NCBI GenBank assembly: GCA_009746045.1
Contig: RPFO01001200.1
Location: 1 to 64,000, forward strand
Origin: Mesostigma viride
Taxonomy: Eukaryota; Streptophyta; Mesostigmatophyceae; Mesostigmatales; Mesostigmataceae
Direction: 5' to 3'
DNA: 64,000 nt
Position 1 is the stretch's first letter; every line of letters begins with the position of its first letter. Below, piece by piece: positions 29,320 to 39,910 of this stretch. A program made the position numbers and the translations under genes. The notes under the pieces were generated by a model that was not told where the DNA came from, made no database searches, and was given only the letters and a program-made list of their open reading frames with translations.

Positions 29320-29973
29320 TTAATAGTGATGCCCGGTCCTTTGTTTGTACATATCTTCCAAAGCAGACCGCCGTTCGGCTAAAGCAACTTGATTCTTTAC
29401 ATTTTGTATCGCGCGTTCTGACTGACTTGCGACCTTTTTAAGTAATAAATCATGTTTAGCGCTCCATTCTTTATGATCTTCAGTCTCCTGCATGCTTGCT
29501 ACGGGTCTTTGGAACCAAGTCCAGGGCTGCGTGAGACGAAACGGAGGACGCTGCGAAACGAAGCGGAACCCCGGCACTGGTGGCGGGTGGTTGGCAGAAA
29601 AATCTTCCAACTCGATTTGAGCATTATCTATTCCTTCACTTGCTTCATTAAACTCAGCGGCTAACGCATTTTGGGTTTGTTTGTTATTATACAGCATCGC
29701 TTCAGGAACGCGCGATCTTAACGTTGTGCTCGACGCTTGCAAGTTCATTCTGCTTTCGGGGTCAAGAATTGCGACGACTTGGTTAAACGGTTCGGGGTTC
29801 ATCAACTCAAGCTGTGACTGCCCGGCTATAGGGTCGGGCTGCATTACGCGATGCCTGCGAGGCTTCGATCGCTTGCTCATAGTAGCGTGTTGTGTGCATT
29901 TAGTGCTTCTTTTTCCGCAACAGGAACGCGTGCACTGACGCCCTTTGGCCGTAAACGCGCGACACCTGGACAT
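29320..29973 (-). CDS. Zinc-knuckle plus F-box-like protein (217 aa)
   Basis: The N-terminus, MSRCRAFTAKGRQCTRSCCGKRSTKCTQH, has the C-x-x-T-xKG-x-C...C-xx-H knuckle common in phage and giant-virus proteins. A basic stretch and an F-box-like helix pair follow (NPEPFNQVVAILDPESRMNLQASSTTLRSRV), then a helical tail. The start codon sits inside TATAAATG (29971-29978, minus strand), a late-promoter-like arrangement. A paralogous locus lies at 39088-39848. A role in ubiquitin adaptor complexes is an inference. Confidence 0.65.
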   Translation of the reverse strand: MSRCRAFTAKGRQCTRSCCGKRSTKCTQHATMSKRSKPRRHRVMQPDPIAGQSQLELMNPEPFNQVVAILDPESRMNLQASSTTLRSRVPEAMLYNNKQTQNALAAEFNEASEGIDNAQIELEDFSANHPPPVPGFRFVSQRPPFRLTQPWTWFQRPVASMQETEDHKEWSAKHDLLLKKVASQSERAIQNVKNQVALAERRSALEDMYKQRTGHHY

Positions 29974-30223
29974 TTATAGAATGTAACGCAAAAAAAAAAC
30001 CACTGACTTCTTCAGAATTTGTGAGTTACTATCGACCAATAAGCAAAGGACAAAGTATACGCAACTTGTGAGTAAAGTATGCAACTTCGTGTAAGAACGC
30101 GTTCGTTCCGCCCCCGGTTATATGTCCGCCTACGATGACATCAGCGTGTTCGGACAATGAGACTATTTGTTTGTCTTGTGGTTTTGCAAGTCTTCACCAT
30201 ACTCTCATCCAAAGAGAGCGGAA

Positions 30224-31270
30224 ATGGCTCTTCTCACCGCTCGAGCCTCTTTTACCCATCCGCTTTTTGTACTCGCTAGGGAGAATTCCAAGCACTGGAT
30301 ATTTACTCTCAAAAGCCTCCCGGGTTTTACGGTGGATGAAAACAAGGAAATCAAGGTCAGGAAAAATGACCGACTTATTCTCGGGAAGGACCTCTGCCAC
30401 GCAGCCTCCAACGGTAAGAGGCTGTTCACGAACTGGTGGAGGCTTGGTACCGTTCAAGAGTTTGTCAAGGAGCTCGAAGAGGATCTGAGGGGTCCTCTCA
30501 CATCTGAGACGACCTCCACCACGGTGTATGAAGAGGTCACTACCGGCTTAAACGACGAGCGCGGGTATTGGATTCATCCCCGTCTTGTCACCCAGATGGC
30601 AGCATGGCTGAGTCCCAAGTTTGCCGTCAAGGCAGGGTCGTGGGTAGACCGCATCCTCGCGGGAGACATCACCATGATGGAGGTAGTGCGAGACGCTCAC
30701 GACGCGGCCCACGGCACCACGACGACGGTCGCAATCAAAACCGAACTCGGCGAGTCTCGCAAGCGTCCGAACTACGTGGAGCCTGTCCGAACGCTCCCTC
30801 CGAGCATGCGCGTGATTGCCAAGGATACCCAACACAAGTTCGGCGACTTCGTGTCCTCCGTCCTGCCTAAAGAACGAATCGGCACCATGATGATGTTCTT
30901 GGGAGACAAGGCCTGCGAGGCGGCAACAGGAGACACGGCGAGTGCGCTTAAGCGACTTAATGGTATCAACACTGGCAGCGCCCGAGACGTGATGAACGAC
31001 GAGCAGCTCGAAAACGTCGATTACTTCATGCGCAAAGTCATGAGACGCGCAAAAGCTGCTGGGGATCAAGTCGACCTTCACGAGATTGCAGTCGACGTGA
31101 AGAGAGACATGGCGACGTTCGTCGCGCCTTCGACGGGGCCGACACCGAAAGAGATCGTGAAGAAGAACAAGCAAGACATGAAAGACGATTTGTCTGTCAC
31201 GCGCCCTTTGAACGTCGAGAGGTTCACGAGGCGCGCCTTGATCAAAAGCGCGCAAGAGTCGGCCGTCTGA
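30224..31270 (+). CDS. KilA-N domain protein
   Basis: 348 residues with the start chosen at MALLTARASFTHPLFVL. The KilA-N DNA-binding signature is clear around residues 45-140: a G-x-F-xN-W-R segment (NGKRLFTNWWRL), then GYWIHPRLVTQMAAWLSPKFAVKAGSWVDRILAG. The C-terminal half is helical and charged (MRKVMRRAKAAGDQVDLHEIAVDVKRD). KilA-N proteins are multicopy in NCLDVs and phages and are thought to bind DNA or regulate expression. The gene stands alone between minus-strand and plus-strand small genes. Confidence 0.85.
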   Translation: MALLTARASFTHPLFVLARENSKHWIFTLKSLPGFTVDENKEIKVRKNDRLILGKDLCHAASNGKRLFTNWWRLGTVQEFVKELEEDLRGPLTSETTSTTVYEEVTTGLNDERGYWIHPRLVTQMAAWLSPKFAVKAGSWVDRILAGDITMMEVVRDAHDAAHGTTTTVAIKTELGESRKRPNYVEPVRTLPPSMRVIAKDTQHKFGDFVSSVLPKERIGTMMMFLGDKACEAATGDTASALKRLNGINTGSARDVMNDEQLENVDYFMRKVMRRAKAAGDQVDLHEIAVDVKRDMATFVAPSTGPTPKEIVKKNKQDMKDDLSVTRPLNVERFTRRALIKSAQESAV

Positions 31271-31313
31271 TCCCGACACGTGTAGTTTTTTTGAAGTGAA
31301 TTAGTATGCGATC

Positions 31314-31777
31314 ATGAAGTGCGGACGCACGACGGCTAAGGGAGGAAGATGCGCGATTGTTGTGAAGAAGGGGAGCCAATGTCGGTTTCATGGGAAGCCG
31401 TAACACCGCGGGGCGAGCACGAAGACAAAACGTCGTCGAATCAGACACGTGGCACGCAACACTTCGACAGCGAACGTTTCAATTTTGAACGTTTCCCACG
31501 ACTCCAACCGAACGCTCCCAATGTCAAATACCCAGATAGACAATATCGGGGAGATACAATTCGTGGATGGACCCCCCCTCCCAGATCTCACGAGTCGGCG
31601 CGACGCCCATCGAGCTCTCGCCAACCGTCGCTCCAACGGCGGGCCGTGCCCGACGGCGAGGCGACCGTGCCGATTTCTAACTTAAACACCCCGCCCAGGA
31701 CCGGCGGGTACGGTGCTCACCAGGACAACGAGGAATTGCGTGACACTGCGACCTCGCAATATAGACCACTTCGGTAG
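31314..31777 (+). pseudogene. Third zinc-knuckle locus, probably broken
   Basis: It begins MKCGRTTAKGGRCAIVVKKG and continues QCRFHGKP, a complete C-T-KG-C-C-H knuckle of 29 residues and the closest relative of the N-terminus at 39402-39848. Coding-like sequence rich in basic and Pro residues follows to about 31777 but is not open in one frame from the knuckle. I read it as a decayed paralogue with about one or two breaks. The 29-residue knuckle alone could still be made. Confidence 0.45.
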
Positions 31778-31806
31778 GGCCGGTTGATATTTAATTTCTG
31801 AATAAA

Positions 31807-34800
31807 TCATGCATTTTTCTTGCAACACTGAGTCTCGTACGCGCTCCTACTCGCTGTGCCCTTGAGCTCGCCCGTTACTAGCTGCTTCCTCGTGATCTGA
31901 AACCGCATGCGTCTGTACACGCGCACGAAACGGTCCCTTTCGCACGTGTTGAGGTCCATCAACTTGAACGTCTTCTTGTCCCGAAGCGCGTACGCGTTCA
32001 GATGCTGGTCGATAGCGATCGGGTTGTTCCCTCCGTCCGCCAGAAAGTCGATCAGATGACCGCCCGATAGCGTCTCGAATTCGTACCGATGCGCCCCGAT
32101 GTACGCGAAACGCGATTTTGAGACGCGGACGAGCACGCCGTTGTCTCTCGAGCTCGCATCAGCGTCTAATCCTACGCAAACATCACAAGCTTTCGCGTGA
32201 TAGCGTGCGAGAGCCTTACAGTCACCCGTGACGTCGACGATCGTGACTGTGTCGTCGGGGTGGGTGCATATGAGCGAGCGGAGGCCGTCCACGTCGACGT
32301 GAAAGAATGACTTACGAATCCCGAGTTGAACCGACTCGTGAATATTTGCTCTTTTTATCAATCTCATGATTTCACGTGAGTACTCATTTGCTTCTAAGTT
32401 CCTTTCTCGAACTGGATTCGACCCATCCATGTCGTGCGCCACTTGTTTTTCAGCAATTTTCATGAGTTCAGTCGGCTCTCCTTTTTCGGCTTCGTATAAC
32501 AGACGGGCTGTCCATGGCGTTCTACTCGCTTGTGGGTTTTTTAAAATAGCAGCGTTGTGGCGAAGACCTGCCATTAGTTTGACGTGTTTTTTATTTAGTT
32601 TTCGGTTTGCAATCGCTTCGATCGCTTTCTTATTATTCTCGTCTGTAAGGTCTACATCTTTGGAGATTCTTAATTTCAGTGGACGTATTTCATTCGGTTC
32701 TGCTCCTCGTTGGCTCAAACCGCCTTTGTTTGCGATTTTTACAGGCTTCCCAACGTTACGAATTGTGTTAAGTTCGGCATTTAACTCAGCGTTCCAAGAA
32801 GGATAGTCCTCGATTTTTGTGCCATTCATCGCAACTCGAACCGATTCATTGTGGTTTTTAGCTAGTCTGAGAGCCAAATCCTCTGCAACAAGTAAGGCCA
32901 GCACATCTTTGGTTTTTCCTATTAATTTATTAACAGATCGAATATCGTTTTTTTTCTTTGCTGCTACGGGGTCTACAGCTACCCTAGAAGGAGGTTGATT
33001 TTTGCTCCCTGGAGGAGGGGGGGGGTGCGACCTGCTTGAGGCCCTGGCGGAGGAGGGGGGGGGTGCGACCTGCTTGAGGCCCTGGCGGAGGAGGGGGTTT
33101 TGGAAGCGCTGGCGGAGGGGGTGGCCCTGGACTTGCCTTTGACGAATTTTCTTGGATTTTCTGAACATTTTCAATCTCGGGTTTTTCGCCGAACTCCAAT
33201 GAAACAGGAAGAAGGCTCTCCAACTGACCCGCAAAACTAGGATCTTTCGTATACACTTTAATTCTATGCTTGTTTTTAAAATCATCAAGACTTGATGAAA
33301 ATTGTTTTTCTGGAAAAAGATTTTTAATGTTGTTGAGCGTTTCTGACGAAAACGCATTGTATTGTTCCAAAGGTCCTCCAAATTTGTTCCGTCTATACAA
33401 TTTGCCTTGAGAAGCTATTATGTAGTCGAGAACAACATCATCCGTTAAGTTTTCTTTCAGTGATGAAACAAAATCGTTGATCGCCTTCACATTAAGCTCC
33501 AAAGTTCCTTGCGAATCATATATGTTTTCTCTGGTAGCCGGGTCCAAGTTTTTTCGGAGCAACGTCTGTAAAGAAATGGAAAGATTTTTGGCGGCTGTGG
33601 CTTCAGACGGATTTGCCTTGAGAACAGACAAATATGAGAGCAATTCTCTGATTGAGTTCGATGGCAGATAAAAGTTTGTATATTTTTCGTCGACCGGCTC
33701 GAGTTTGAAGGGATTTGAGTCGTGGTTAAATGTAGCAAAAACGTCTTTTCCAATAGATTTCTGTTCTGCCTCAAAAATTTTAGCATACGGTTGAGGATAT
33801 TGAAGAAATCGTTCGGCCATATCTTCTTCGCTGATTGACGGGTCTTTGTAAACAAGAGGGCTGTTTTTGGCTGCCGACAGTATCATTTTTGCCAGCTCGA
33901 TCGTTTCGGGCACCGTAAATTCGTCCTTGGCTTGAAAATCTTGTATATTCCCCGACAAGACGCTTTTTATTCGCAAAGACGCAGCATCCGAGCGTTGTTT
34001 TTGTTTTGGCTGTTCATTTTCTGTTTCAATGATTGACGTATTCGATTTCGGAGCGGCAGATTCGTGGAATTTCTCCCATTCTTCTTCAGAAAGTTTTAAA
34101 AACTTCGGTAATTGGTCGTAAAGTTCCCAAAACGTTTTTTCTACGACGGTTGGATTGGCTTTTTCCGAAATCTTTTTTTGTTTTATGTCCGTCGCCAAAA
34201 ATTTAAAGAACGCTCCGGTCCTTTTACTCGGTTCAGGGTTGAGGGTATTCGGAGCTTTTGGAGAGGCGTCTTCGACAAGAGGATCCCCTTCGCCTGTAGC
34301 AGTAGGAGGAGGCCCTTTGCCTTTAGAATTAGGAGGAGGAGGAGGAGGAGGAGGAGGCCCTTTGCCTTTAGAATTAGGAGGAGGAGGAGGAGGAGGAGGA
34401 GGCCCTTTGCCTATAGAAGGAGGAGGAGGAGGAGGAGGAGGCCCTTTGACTATAGAAGGAGGAGGAGGAGGAGGAGGAGGCCCTTTGACTATGGAAGCAG
34501 AAGGAGCAGGCGCTTGTTCGTTTTCTGATACTGTTTGAGGCTCCGACTTCTCACTCGCAGCAGCTGTTAAACCGTCTTTTGCGTCAGACAAGAATTTTTC
34601 TTGTTTTTTCAAAAGTCCTATGACCTTCGCTTGAGTTTCGGGATCTTGAAATTCGGGGAGTTTTGAGACGATGTCAAGAAGTCGTACATGAATCCTTACA
34701 TCGTTAAGCAATTCTTCTTGCGCCCTTTTTATGTCGTTGTTATACGCTGCCACCACGATAGCTTTACCGTCTTTAATATCTTGCGAAATGATTGGTCCGT

Positions 34801-35896
34801 TTTCTTGAGAATTTGATGTTTTTTCATCCAGTTGATGTGCGACAAGGTTTTTTACTAAGGCATACGCTTCATTAACTCTGTCCTTGATCAACTTAATATC
34901 TTCGGGTGTATAAATTTCCTTTTTCTTATGACGCTTTTGAAGATGCTGTTGATCAAACTTCTCGCGTATGCTTTCCAAAACATCTGGAATCGCCGCCGTA
35001 ATTTCTGTTGTCACGTTTTGTATATTGGAGTACAGGAACGGAAACGTCTCTAGCAGCATGTTTCCTGACTTGTCGAGCGCATCTTTCATAGAGTACAAGT
35101 CTTTTAACGAAGATTCGTATTGTGGTATATTGTCTCGAAATTGTACATCTTTTCCAAATTTGATGGTCCCGTCTCGTATCTTGTTGATTCTTTTTTGGAA
35201 CTGGTCGCGGAAATCTTCAAAAGCGTCTTTTCCGGCTTGTATGTACAGGTTAAGCTCTTCTTCAATCTCCGCGTCGTCAGGATACGCAATGGGAGGTAGC
35301 TGTATGTAATTGTTTGTATTATCGCCTTTTTTTGCTTCGTTGCGTTTTTTGAACATCGAATCTTTTAAGTTTTCGGATTTTACAACAGGATTGTCTTCCC
35401 CAGGAGTCGTTTGCTCATTTCCTAGGCTATCTTTTGTTGGAGGAGACGAGGCTGTTTCAGAACTTTTTTTCGGATCAAGTGACGACAAAGCCTGCTGACT
35501 CGCAGAAGGCGTATCACCGGGCAGTTTCGGAAGTTCGGGAAGTTTCGGATCCGTTGGAGATTCAGGTGTGGATGCAATCGGTTGAGTGCCAAGAAGCGAA
35601 TCATCAGAGTTCTTTGAAGCTGTTGTTTTTCGGGGCGTACTAGGCGGAGAAGGAGTCGAAGAAGGGGAAGTTGTGTTCGGCGAGGACGGGAGAGCCGCAG
35701 TTACTGGACTAAGGGGCGAAAAAGTTTCTTCATCGTAACCATTATCCGACCCTGGGCCGTGGATCATATCAGGTTTATACGGGTTGATTCGTTTGATCAT
35801 GTCAGGTTTAAACGGGTTGATTCGTTTTTTACTTTTATGACCTAAGATCGGATCATCAAAAAGTAGTTTTAAAAGGTGTGAATCGGTAACGTTCAT
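31807..35896 (-). pseudogene. Long HGPG-family protein with polyproline blocks
   Basis: It starts MNVTDSHLLKLLFDDP, then a duplicated INP[FY]KPDMI leads to HGPG at residues 46-49. A Ser/Pro-rich acidic stretch and a long helical region follow. Near residues 480-540 there are five blocks of G-PPPPPPPP with S/G/K spacers, similar to the FH1 regions of formins that bind profilin, and another helical region comes after. More proline repeats follow, then a globular domain (DVTGDCKALARYHAKACDVCVG, HRYEFETLSGGHLIDF). The reading looks broken about once. It is probably a large virion or actin-interacting protein. Confidence 0.6.
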
Positions 35897-35941
35897 GCTG
35901 TCGTCATTATCATATCAAAAAAAAAGATCTGTGTTCAATAT

Positions 35942-37438
35942 TCACAGATTGAGGTTTTTTTGAGGAGTAACTTTTCTTATCTGTTCTAAAATTGATTGTT
36001 TCCTGACTCGAGGTTCATCTGCATAGACGCTTTCAGTTTTTGCGTCTTCCATTAAAGTGTTATTGACAATGGATAAAGGCAATTTAGTTTTTCTACCTGC
36101 TGAATCTAATTCATTTTCATCGTCATCGGACTGAATTATCTGACCATCGCTCGGTCCTGAAAAGTTATTTGAGGGACGCTGGGAATCTGCGTAAATCTGC
36201 ATGACTTGGTCGGTGATGCCCTCGCGCTTATCTTCAGATTGCACCTTGTCTCCCATCAAATCGTCAAGGATTTCGTCCAATACGTCTTCGACGATTTGTT
36301 CTTCCTGTCTGTCGATTTCGCCATCTTTCCTGGTTTCGTTTGCTCCCGTGTTTTCCTTATCTCGCAAAACGTTTTCCACATGAGGACGCACATCCCAATC
36401 CACTTCTTTTAAGGCTTTATTAATCTTGTTGGCCGGCGTGCCAAAAACGAAAGGTTTCAACGCCTTCATGTCTTCGACTGACAAGGAAGACAAATCGACG
36501 TCTCCCTTGAGATTAATTTCTGCCACTGTCACCACAAATCGTTTTAAATTGTCGCTTTTTTCCGACCTTGTTTTGATCGACCGTGCATCTTTTAAAATTT
36601 CAGTCATCGTCTTTGTTTCGGATTCTCCAAATCTGCTCATGTTTGAAATCTTAGTCTTGCTATCATTCAGCATCTTCAACGCTCGACGCTCTAAGATTTC
36701 TTCGAACACTATCTCAATTTCTTCAGGTACAAGGTCTTTAGCAGCTTCGAGTATGTTGTCGTCAGCTGGATATACCATTGTAGAAATGTCAAATTGTGTT
36801 ATGCCGCGATCTTCTACTTGGGAAATGACATCAGCGGCCCTTTCAATCGATACAAACTTTTGTAGCAAATCTAAGTTTGTTTTGTTTAATTCTTGATCCT
36901 TTTCCATAATCGTGTCTATCACGGAAGCAGCCGATTGCTTTATTTGATCCAGTTCTTGTTTCCGTCCTGTGTTGTATCCAAGGTTCTTCAAAGAATCTTG
37001 TAGCCTGTGGGCGATTCGTTCATATTCATCATTTGACTCAGATGCTGATGTATCATCAACAGGATTTATAGACGTATCTTCAGACACGCTTGGTACTCCA
37101 CCACCTGACATAGACACGTCTGTCGATGACGTCAGAGCGCCGCTTTCGGATGATTTGTCTAGCGCTTTCGGAGTCGAAGAGGCGTTTGATGACACACTTT
37201 TTCCCGAAGGGCTGGCCGGCTGCGACGGCGCGGGTGAGACAGACGTGCTCGAGGCGGGAGCGGGGAGAGACACGCTCGAGGATACAGCGTCGACATCGCC
37301 GATGTTAAATCCCGGCCCGTGAACCGATCCTGCTAAGTACGGATTGAGAGACGCGCCATACGCCAACGGGTAAGACGCCCGCTGAAAGTTCGGGACAAAC
37401 ACATTCGATTCTCGACTGAAGCGGTACGGGTTTTGCAT
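35942..37438 (-). CDS. HGPGF-family acidic protein (498 aa)
   Basis: It starts MQNPYRFSRESN with LNPYLAGSVHGPGF at residues 31-44, the same N-terminal signature as the products at 31807-35896 and 39950-42450. A Ser/Ala/Pro-rich low-complexity segment of about 80 residues follows, then a long acidic helical body (EIEIVFEEILERRALKML, VEDVLDEILDDLMG). No enzyme motif is present. The ATG is embedded in TATAAATG (37436-37443). The gene diverges from 37488 with only 49 bases between them. I infer a virion-associated or cleaved structural protein. Confidence 0.7.
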   Translation of the reverse strand: MQNPYRFSRESNVFVPNFQRASYPLAYGASLNPYLAGSVHGPGFNIGDVDAVSSSVSLPAPASSTSVSPAPSQPASPSGKSVSSNASSTPKALDKSSESGALTSSTDVSMSGGGVPSVSEDTSINPVDDTSASESNDEYERIAHRLQDSLKNLGYNTGRKQELDQIKQSAASVIDTIMEKDQELNKTNLDLLQKFVSIERAADVISQVEDRGITQFDISTMVYPADDNILEAAKDLVPEEIEIVFEEILERRALKMLNDSKTKISNMSRFGESETKTMTEILKDARSIKTRSEKSDNLKRFVVTVAEINLKGDVDLSSLSVEDMKALKPFVFGTPANKINKALKEVDWDVRPHVENVLRDKENTGANETRKDGEIDRQEEQIVEDVLDEILDDLMGDKVQSEDKREGITDQVMQIYADSQRPSNNFSGPSDGQIIQSDDDENELDSAGRKTKLPLSIVNNTLMEDAKTESVYADEPRVRKQSILEQIRKVTPQKNLNL

Positions 37439-37487
37439 TTATACTAAGGCGAAGAACATTTCTTCGTTTCTTTGACAGAGAGAGGAG

Positions 37488-37826
37488 ATGGAAAAGGTGT
37501 TGAAGACCATTGACGGACTCTCGTGTTCCATTCTCGACGACCCCCATTGCGACCTTGTGCATCTCTTGTGTCAGGCCGCCCGCGCGCTTGTGAAAGAGAA
37601 GTTTCTAGAGGAAGACTTCGAGGCCGTGTTGAAAGGCTGTTTGCGCTTGGCGGATCACGTAATCGAAGAGCTGTGTCCTGAAAACGACGCGCGCGTTGCC
37701 AAGCTCGCTTATGCGGTCCGTTATTATGTCCGAGCTCATCGTGACGCAGAGGCCGTGAGTCCACCGCGGTTGCCGGCTGTGTCCAACGGGAAACTTGTCA
37801 TTCGCAGCCCGGCTTTGTGCGCGTGA
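37488..37826 (+). CDS. Small helical protein (112 aa)
   Basis: MEKVLKTIDGLSCSILDDP, then amphipathic helices (LLCQAARALVKEKF, AVLKGCLRLADHVIEEL, AKLAYAVRYYVRAH). No membrane span or zinc motif. Its end overlaps the start region of the next gene by a few bases, so the two are likely transcribed together. Unknown function. Confidence 0.6.
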   Translation: MEKVLKTIDGLSCSILDDPHCDLVHLLCQAARALVKEKFLEEDFEAVLKGCLRLADHVIEELCPENDARVAKLAYAVRYYVRAHRDAEAVSPPRLPAVSNGKLVIRSPALCA

Positions 37827-37828
37827 TG

Positions 37829-38914
37829 GTCAAACGCGTTTCTTGCGACGAGGCGTGCGGGCCCGAAACGCTCCTCGCCGCTCTTTCGGCACCCTTGTAT
37901 CGGGATCTTACAGAGGAGGAGCGGTTGCACGCTCACGTTTTCGCTGACTTCGTGGACTCGAAACGCGTGAACAAAGGTCCCACGCTTTCCGCTTCTACGG
38001 AACGAGTGTTCGATGCGTTTTCCGACTTTCTCGAAGATCGCGATTTCCCAAGGTACGACCACTTTTCGAGGTTTCGAGAGGACAAATGGTTTTGGAACGC
38101 CTTGTTCGATCGCTATGGGTTCTCGACGGGCGGTGGATTGGGTTCGAAGAGGACGTCGGGTTTTAGCGTGAACGGGTCTCGCGATCCAAAGGACGCGTGC
38201 ACCGAGTCTGTGTCGCTCGAGGACCCGGACCCTCATCGTTGCGATTTCCGTGTTTTCTGCGGGAAGACGAGGTTGTCTCTCGTGACGAATGCGCTCATGA
38301 AATACGCTGGAGACCTGGTTTCGGACGAGGTCTTGAACGAGATCATAGACGCATTCGACAGGACGGGGGTTAACAACCTTACGACCGAGGAGCGGTACCG
38401 CACTTCTCATCTCCACGGGCTCGTGACGGCGATGGCGGAGAACGGGGTGTCTGTCCCCGAGGCGGTCCGTGATTGGATTGTCGACCACAGGGCGGCGTTG
38501 AGCGAGAAGATATACAGCCACAACGCCCAGTTTCGGCGGTCGAGGTCAGGCGACTTTTTCCAAGAAACTTTGCGGTGGCAACGATGGGACGCTCTTTTGC
38601 GATCGACGGACAAGAGGCGTCATACGGAGAGCGAGGAGGAGTCTTCGAGCGAGATCGAGTCGGTGTACACGACAAAGGCCGCGGAGTTCATGCAGCTCGA
38701 AAACGTCAAGCAGGACCCGGAGGCGTGGGTGAAAATGAAAGATTTTCGCCAGGCTTTTTTAGTCGATTTTTGTGGAGAAGACGTGTCTAACAGGAAGAAC
38801 GCGGTGACAAATGAAGACTTACGCACATTGTTCGAACCTTTCGGCCTGAAGTTTTTCAGGAACAAGAGGCGCGATGGGGTTAGATCCGATTGGGTGAACG
38901 GCATCACGATTTAG
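37829..38914 (+). CDS. Unknown protein with primase-tail-like C-terminus
   Basis: About 361 residues, with the start taken at MVKRVSCDEACGPETLL (an ATG four codons earlier overlaps the upstream stop). Mostly helical and charged, with Trp/Phe-rich patches (DKWFWNALFDRYGF). The last 65 residues (WVKMKDFRQAFLVDFCGEDVSN...FEPFGLKFFRNKRRDGVRSDWVNGI) resemble the winged-helix end seen in D5-type primase-helicases and related viral proteins (W---K-F---F--FC...G-----R-----V-GI). That link is by pattern only. It might bind DNA. Confidence 0.55.
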   Translation, partial: VKRVSCDEACGPETLLAALSAPLYRDLTEEERLHAHVFADFVDSKRVNKGPTLSASTERVFDAFSDFLEDRDFPRYDHFSRFREDKWFWNALFDRYGFSTGGGLGSKRTSGFSVNGSRDPKDACTESVSLEDPDPHRCDFRVFCGKTRLSLVTNALMKYAGDLVSDEVLNEIIDAFDRTGVNNLTTEERYRTSHLHGLVTAMAENGVSVPEAVRDWIVDHRAALSEKIYSHNAQFRRSRSGDFFQETLRWQRWDALLRSTDKRRHTESEEESSSEIESVYTTKAAEFMQLENVKQDPEAWVKMKDFRQAFLVDFCGEDVSNRKNAVTNEDLRTLFEPFGLKFFRNKRRDGVRSDWVNGITI

Positions 38915-39013
38915 ACTTTCTCGTTCTGGAATGTTTTCCGCACGTGACTCTCATCGGCCTCGCTTGAAACTTGCACCTCCGGTTGCAATGGGTCGTGCCT
39001 TTGCACCTCATGA

Positions 39014-39056
39014 CGAGGGGTTTTTTATTATTCAATAAAGAAAGAAAGTTGCATGT
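39014..39056 (+). repeat. 43-base direct repeat, copy 1
   Basis: CGAGGGGTTTTTTATTATTC, AATAAAGAAAGAAAG and TTGCATGT, identical to 39911-39953. Here it lies just after a plus-strand gene and may act as its 3' signal. Confidence 0.9.
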
Positions 39057-39087
39057 TCTTGTGAGCAAAGTACATGTTCGCGTTTCA

Positions 39088-39405
39088 TCATGTTCGCCCA
39101 GTCAGGCTGTTGATAAATTTTGCGAACCGTAGCACATTATGTTCCATTTCACTCAGTTCGGCCCGTCGTTGTGCTATGCCCGACAGCCCAGGTCGGTTGG
39201 GATTTAATGGCGCGTTCCTTAGCGCGTCCACGTCTCCCCACGTGACAGTTATAGGTACGTTCATCCCGGATCTCCTTCCGTCTGTGTTTAGGATAATTTG
39301 ACCTAGGCGGTATGTTCTTTCAAGCGCCTCTCTTTTTATTCTGTCCAGCTTGATTTTCTCGCGTTGTCCTTCAATCCATGCGTCCAGTGTTCCATCGCGT
39401 CTCAT
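39088..39405 (-). CDS. Short helical protein coupled to zinc-knuckle gene
   Basis: 105 residues, MRRDGTLDAWIEGQREKIKLDR..., with a charged helical start and a tail (IAQRRAELSEMEHNVLRFAKF) resembling the tail of the 217-residue zinc-knuckle protein (VALAERRSALEDMYKQ). Its ATG overlaps the stop of the gene at 39402 (ATGA), so translation may be coupled. It may be a separate subunit or part of a divided locus. Confidence 0.5.
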   Translation of the reverse strand: MRRDGTLDAWIEGQREKIKLDRIKREALERTYRLGQIILNTDGRRSGMNVPITVTWGDVDALRNAPLNPNRPGLSGIAQRRAELSEMEHNVLRFAKFINSLTGRT

Positions 39406-39848
39406 TCATGTAATTCACCACTAGCAGGCGGTATGTTTTCGAGACGTGCATTGACTTCATTAAGTTGACCTAGGTAGTGATTGAACAAGTTCTGTCTCAT
39501 TTGTTGGTCTGCTCCAGGTCCGTTGGCCACACCGTAACTAAGTTTGTCTTCTGGGCCGACGTTTGACAAAATGTTATCCACCAGCTCCGGATTTCCCAGG
39601 ATTTCACTGACTGCATTTCGGGAACGGTAATTGGGGTTGGGTCGAGTGTCAGGCTCGGGGTTGGTTACAGAGGGCGCGGGCTCAGACCCCTCTTCACCTG
39701 GGTTCGGCGCACGCATTTTGTGACCCCGCTTATAGCGACGTGTGCTTTTTTGCGACACAGAGCGTCGACCTTTGTGCAGGTGGCATCTTCCTCTCGCGAC
39801 TTCTAAATTGCATGTACCTCCAGATCGGGTAGCAGCCATGCACTTCAT
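39402..39848 (-). CDS. Zinc-knuckle plus F-box-like protein (148 aa)
   Basis: MKCMAATRSGGTCNLEVARG then RCHLHKG gives the C-T-GG-C-C-H knuckle. A basic segment (KSTRRYKRGHK), an acidic Pro-rich linker and an F-box-like helix pair follow (NPELVDNILSNVGPEDKLSYGVANG). A paralogue of 29320-29973. With its overlapping partner it forms a cassette bounded by identical 43-base direct repeats, suggesting it was inserted or duplicated as a unit. Confidence 0.6.
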   Translation of the reverse strand: MKCMAATRSGGTCNLEVARGRCHLHKGRRSVSQKSTRRYKRGHKMRAPNPGEEGSEPAPSVTNPEPDTRPNPNYRSRNAVSEILGNPELVDNILSNVGPEDKLSYGVANGPGADQQMRQNLFNHYLGQLNEVNARLENIPPASGELHE

Positions 39849-39910
39849 AGTAGTTTCACTTTGTAAAGAGCTTAATATATTTAATCGCTAGCTTGCACAT
39901 CAAGGTTCAT

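Noticed and set aside
34112-34538. Arg/Gly-rich frames opposite the polyproline region
   Set aside because: Pure consequence of GGA/CCT repeats in the sense gene.
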